From Streptomyces cynarae (GTDB lineage Bacteria; Actinomycetota; Actinomycetes; Streptomycetales; Streptomycetaceae): a stretch of 64,000 bases of DNA. The position numbers were made by a program, and so were the translations under genes. Shown here piece by piece: positions 61,616 through 64,000 of the stretch (its first letter is position 1; every line of letters begins with the position of its first letter). The DNA lies in the NCBI RefSeq assembly GCF_025642135.1, contig NZ_CP106793.1, forward strand, positions 310,001 to 374,000, written 5' to 3'. Below the pieces are notes generated by a model, which did not search any database, was not told the DNA's origin, and worked only from the letters and a program-made list of their open reading frames with translations.

Positions 61616-62524
61616 TCAGGTCAGCACGATCTTCTTGCCACCGGCCTGCCCGGCGGACACCCGGGCGAAAGCGGCCGGCCCCTCATTCAAAGGGAGCGCT
61701 TCCACGTTCTGCTTCAGCTTTCCCTCCGCGACCGCCTCCGCCAGATGGGCAAGCTGAGCGGCATCAGGCCGGACGTAGAGGTCCGTACTGGTGATACCAC
61801 GCTCCCCCGCCGGCGCGTCCGAGGTCAGCGACACCAGACGCCCACCGTCCCGCACCAGCGACAGCGCGGCCCGCGCCGTACCACCAGCAGCGATCAGCAC
61901 ACCATCGAACCCACCACTGACCCGACCCGCCCAATCCGCGTCGTGGTAGTCGACGACCGCCAACGCACCCAGACCACGCAGGCGCTCAGCAGCCGAAGCG
62001 GACGCCGTCACCGTCACCTCGATCCCCCGGGCAGCAGCAATCTGCAACGCCAGTACACCGGTCGCCCCACCACCATTGGTGATCAGAAGCCGCTCCCCCC
62101 GGCTCAGCCCCAGTGCCTCCAGCGACTGGTACGCCGTGAGCCCGGCAACCGGCAGCGCCCCCGCCTGCACCGGATCCAGCCCCGCCGGACAAATCGCGGC
62201 ACTCGCCGCAGTGATCAGCACCCGCTCAGCCCAGAAGCCGCTGCCACCGGGCAACGGGGCCTCATGCGCAAGCACCCGGTCACCGACAGCGAACCCCTCG
62301 ACATCAGGACCCACAGCCACAACCCGGCCCACGCCCTCCACACCCAGCGCCGCCGGCGGACGCAGCCCCACATCCCAGCCCGCACCGTTCAGCAACCGAT
62401 CCCACGGACCGACACCGGCCGCCTCCACCTCCAGCAGAAGCTGACCAGCACCGGGAGCCGGTGGCTCAGGCACCTCCAGGAGGACGACGTCCGCGTCGGG
62501 TCCGGACACTCCGCTTGCCTTCAT
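61616..62524 (-). CDS. NADP-dependent oxidoreductase, MDR family
   Basis: A 302-residue cytosolic medium-chain dehydrogenase/reductase of the zinc-free quinone-reductase kind. It has GQLLLEVEAAGVGPWDRLLN, GVEGVGRVVAVGPDVEGFAV, AGALPVAGLTAYQSLEALGL and the nucleotide loop LLITNGGGATGVLALQIAAA. The end AGQAGGKKIVLT is typical. The ATG at 62524 lies after gaggaaaggga. It and the AhpD-like gene upstream are read in the same direction, 75 bases apart, and both are probably under the TetR regulator. Confidence 0.88.
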   Translation of the reverse strand: MKASGVSGPDADVVLLEVPEPPAPGAGQLLLEVEAAGVGPWDRLLNGAGWDVGLRPPAALGVEGVGRVVAVGPDVEGFAVGDRVLAHEAPLPGGSGFWAERVLITAASAAICPAGLDPVQAGALPVAGLTAYQSLEALGLSRGERLLITNGGGATGVLALQIAAARGIEVTVTASASAAERLRGLGALAVVDYHDADWAGRVSGGFDGVLIAAGGTARAALSLVRDGGRLVSLTSDAPAGERGITSTDLYVRPDAAQLAHLAEAVAEGKLKQNVEALPLNEGPAAFARVSAGQAGGKKIVLT

Positions 62525-62599
62525 GGTTGTCCCTTTCCTCGGTCCGGCCGACGGTAGGTACAGGCCGGCCGCCATATCTTCAGTCTGGGGTTTCGACGC

Positions 62600-63148
62600 T
62601 CAACCGGGCGTACCGACCGAGCCGGCGGTGGGGATTTCGATGTCGGTCTGGTTGACGTTGTTGAGAAAATTGGTCAGCAGGGCCTGCACTGAGACCGTGA
62701 CGATCGCCAAGATCTGCGGGTCGGTGTAACCGGCGCCGCGCACAGCCGCGAGGTCTGCGTCGCTGACTCGCCCGCGGCTCTCGACCACCCGTTGAGCGAA
62801 GCGAGCGGCTGCGGCGCGCTTGGGGTCCACCGAGCTCCCGGCGCGAGCCAGTTCGATGTCGTCGCTCGACATTCCGCTGAGTTCGGACGACAGGTACGTG
62901 TGAATCGCCAGGCAGTAGGCGCAACCGTTGGCCTCCGAGACCGCCAGCGCGATGGTGTGCCGCGTCTTCGCGTCCAGAACGCGACTCATGGTGCTCTGCA
63001 GCGTCACGACGGCGTCCAGAACGGTCGGGTTCGACGCGATGGTCTTGAACATGTTCGGGACGAAGCCGAGCTGTGCGCCGATGTTGTCGAGGATGCCTTG
63101 CGCTCCCGCGGGGACATCGGTGGAAGAGGGAACGTTCAGTCGTGCCAT
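62600..63148 (-). CDS. Carboxymuconolactone decarboxylase/AhpD-family protein
   Basis: A 182-residue cytosolic protein. The core is HTIALAVSEANGCAYCLAIH, with the Cys-x2-Cys pair and the following His of alkylhydroperoxidase-like enzymes (AhpD/YciW type). It has the leading segment GFVPNMFKTIASNPTVLDAV and ends with LLTNFLNNVNQTDIEIP. Members protect against peroxides or act on carboxymuconolactone-like compounds. The ATG at 63148 has cggaggttg upstream. It diverges from a TetR gene and is the third protein of this family in the window. Confidence 0.9.
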   Translation of the reverse strand: MARLNVPSSTDVPAGAQGILDNIGAQLGFVPNMFKTIASNPTVLDAVVTLQSTMSRVLDAKTRHTIALAVSEANGCAYCLAIHTYLSSELSGMSSDDIELARAGSSVDPKRAAAARFAQRVVESRGRVSDADLAAVRGAGYTDPQILAIVTVSVQALLTNFLNNVNQTDIEIPTAGSVGTPG

Positions 63149-63211
63149 AGCGAATCAACCTCCGGTAGGCGTGCGAGTAGTCGCCGAGCCCAGGTCAGTC
63201 CTGTGCATTTT

Positions 63212-63270
63212 TGGGCTTGGCGGCCCACTTCTCAGAGCTAACACCGCCCAAGACTGGGCTGTCAAGCCCA
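63212..63270. promoter_or_regulatory. Inverted repeats in the TetR-AhpD divergent region
   Basis: tgggcttg (63212-63219) is the exact complement of caagccca (63263-63270), and gccca agac tgggc (63246-63259) forms a second dyad between them. They lie in the 143-base gap between the divergent genes, where a TetR operator is expected. The spacing of the outer arms is large, so the inner dyad is the better candidate. Confidence 0.4.
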
Positions 63271-63291
63271 CCTTGCGGTATCATGTGACGC

Positions 63292-63945
63292 ATGGAAGCC
63301 ACGACACGAGCTCGGGTGCCTCGCAAGCTCACGGACAAGGGCCAGGCGACGCGTACCCGGATCCTGGAGCAGGCCGCGGAGCTCATCTACACGAAGGGTG
63401 TCCACGCGACGAACAACGAGCAGCTCCGTCGCGCAGCCGGCGTCAGCGGGTCACAGCTCAACCACTACTTCCCGACCAAGGAGAGTCTCGTCCTGGCAGT
63501 CATCGCCTGGCAGGCCGATCGCGTCCTCGCATTCCATCGCAGTGAGCGATTCGCCTCCTTCAACGATCTCGACGCTTTTCGGGAGTGGGCGGATTTCTAC
63601 GTCGGCTACGAGCGCGCCTACCAGGAAGGCTGCAGCCTCGGCTCCCTCGCCAGCGAGATCATCAAGACTGACCTTGACGTTCACGATGAGCTCGCGAGTG
63701 CGTTCGATCGGTGGCGGGACATCTTCCGCGACGGGCTCGAGCACATGCAGCAACTCGGCCGCATCAGCACGGACGCGGATCCGACGCAGCTGGCCAATCT
63801 ACTTCTCTCCGCATTCCAAGGCGGCAGCCTCCTCGCTCAGGTCGCTCGGGACATCACTCCGCTGAAGGACGCGTTGCAGGCAGCCATCGACTACGTGCAG
63901 ACCTTCGTAAGGTCTCCCGAAGTCGACGCACTGCAGGTTCGCTAG
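63292..63945 (+). CDS. TetR-family transcriptional regulator
   Basis: A 217-residue repressor. The N-terminal helix-turn-helix is TRTRILEQAAELIYTKGVHA and NNEQLRRAAGVSGSQLNHYF, followed by PTKESLVLAVIAWQADRVLA. The C-terminal ligand domain has CSLGSLASEIIKTDLDVHDE and HMQQLGRISTDADPTQLANL, as in TetR_C_6-like members. It diverges from the AhpD-like gene and probably controls it, the oxidoreductase downstream of that gene, and itself. The inducer could be an electrophile or peroxide product; this is inference. Confidence 0.92.
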   Translation: MEATTRARVPRKLTDKGQATRTRILEQAAELIYTKGVHATNNEQLRRAAGVSGSQLNHYFPTKESLVLAVIAWQADRVLAFHRSERFASFNDLDAFREWADFYVGYERAYQEGCSLGSLASEIIKTDLDVHDELASAFDRWRDIFRDGLEHMQQLGRISTDADPTQLANLLLSAFQGGSLLAQVARDITPLKDALQAAIDYVQTFVRSPEVDALQVR

Positions 63946-64000
63946 CCGGCGACGGTCTGAGACGGCCCATCGAACGTGAGAAAGAAGGGTCGTATCCGCG

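Noticed and set aside
1..64000. tRNA or rRNA genes
   Set aside because: I looked for TPsiC-loop-like ggttcgaatcc patterns and rRNA cores and found none that fold into a cloverleaf; a covariance search would settle this.

Overview
The window is high-GC DNA with GTG/TTG starts, tightly overlapping operons, ECF sigma factors, PadR/TetR/GlxA regulators and a remnant of a linear-replicon terminal protein (tpg). Together these point to a Streptomyces-type actinomycete. The many insertion-sequence remnants, truncated genes and single-base frameshifts suggest a chromosome arm or an integrated linear-plasmid end rather than the conserved core; this assignment is inferred from gene content.

Layout. 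Bases 1-13.8 kb are accessory DNA in decay: an MFS tail, a tpg remnant, an ECF sigma factor with a SnoaL-like domain, a SnoaL-like protein, a broken IS5 element, a broken primase-polymerase beside a dense field of GCGACTGAAG-type repeats, an alpha/beta hydrolase, a broken IS110, a TPR protein and two decayed hypothetical genes beside a second repeat field. From 13.8 to 16.3 kb lie a SMI1/KNR4 protein, a SUKH-4-like immunity protein and a DNA ligase fragment. From 16.5 to 29.6 kb there are a secreted phosphoesterase, a lipoprotein, a frameshifted ECF41-type sigma factor with its AhpD-like partner and a candidate promoter, an NmrA protein, a MATE/MFS hybrid relic next to PadR and its operator, a divergent oxidoreductase/GlxA pair and more IS relics.

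The most notable part is 29.8-43.3 kb. A two-component system is followed by a trypco2 gene and a 1038-residue trypsin-NTPase-TPR protein, a predicted NTP-dependent conflict (immunity) system. Next comes a six-gene carbohydrate operon: lipoprotein binding protein, two permeases, a nitrilase-family amidohydrolase, an (alpha/alpha)6-type glycoside hydrolase and a GntR regulator fused to a solute-binding-protein fold. Two perfect inverted repeats precede the operon.

From 43.9 to 64 kb redox and sugar-phosphate genes dominate: two flavin disulfide reductases, an SDR/LysR pair, three HAD phosphatases, an intact gnd between a pgi tail and a zwf head, a GH65-HAD pair, membrane proteins, a double DUF427 protein, a PNPOx-like protein, an oxidoreductase, and an AhpD-like protein divergent from a TetR regulator. 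No rRNA, tRNA or CRISPR array was seen. Many frameshifts are single-base changes in G/C-rich runs, so some 'pseudogenes' could be sequencing errors; the stop codons in IS5 and IS110 are substitutions and look like real decay.
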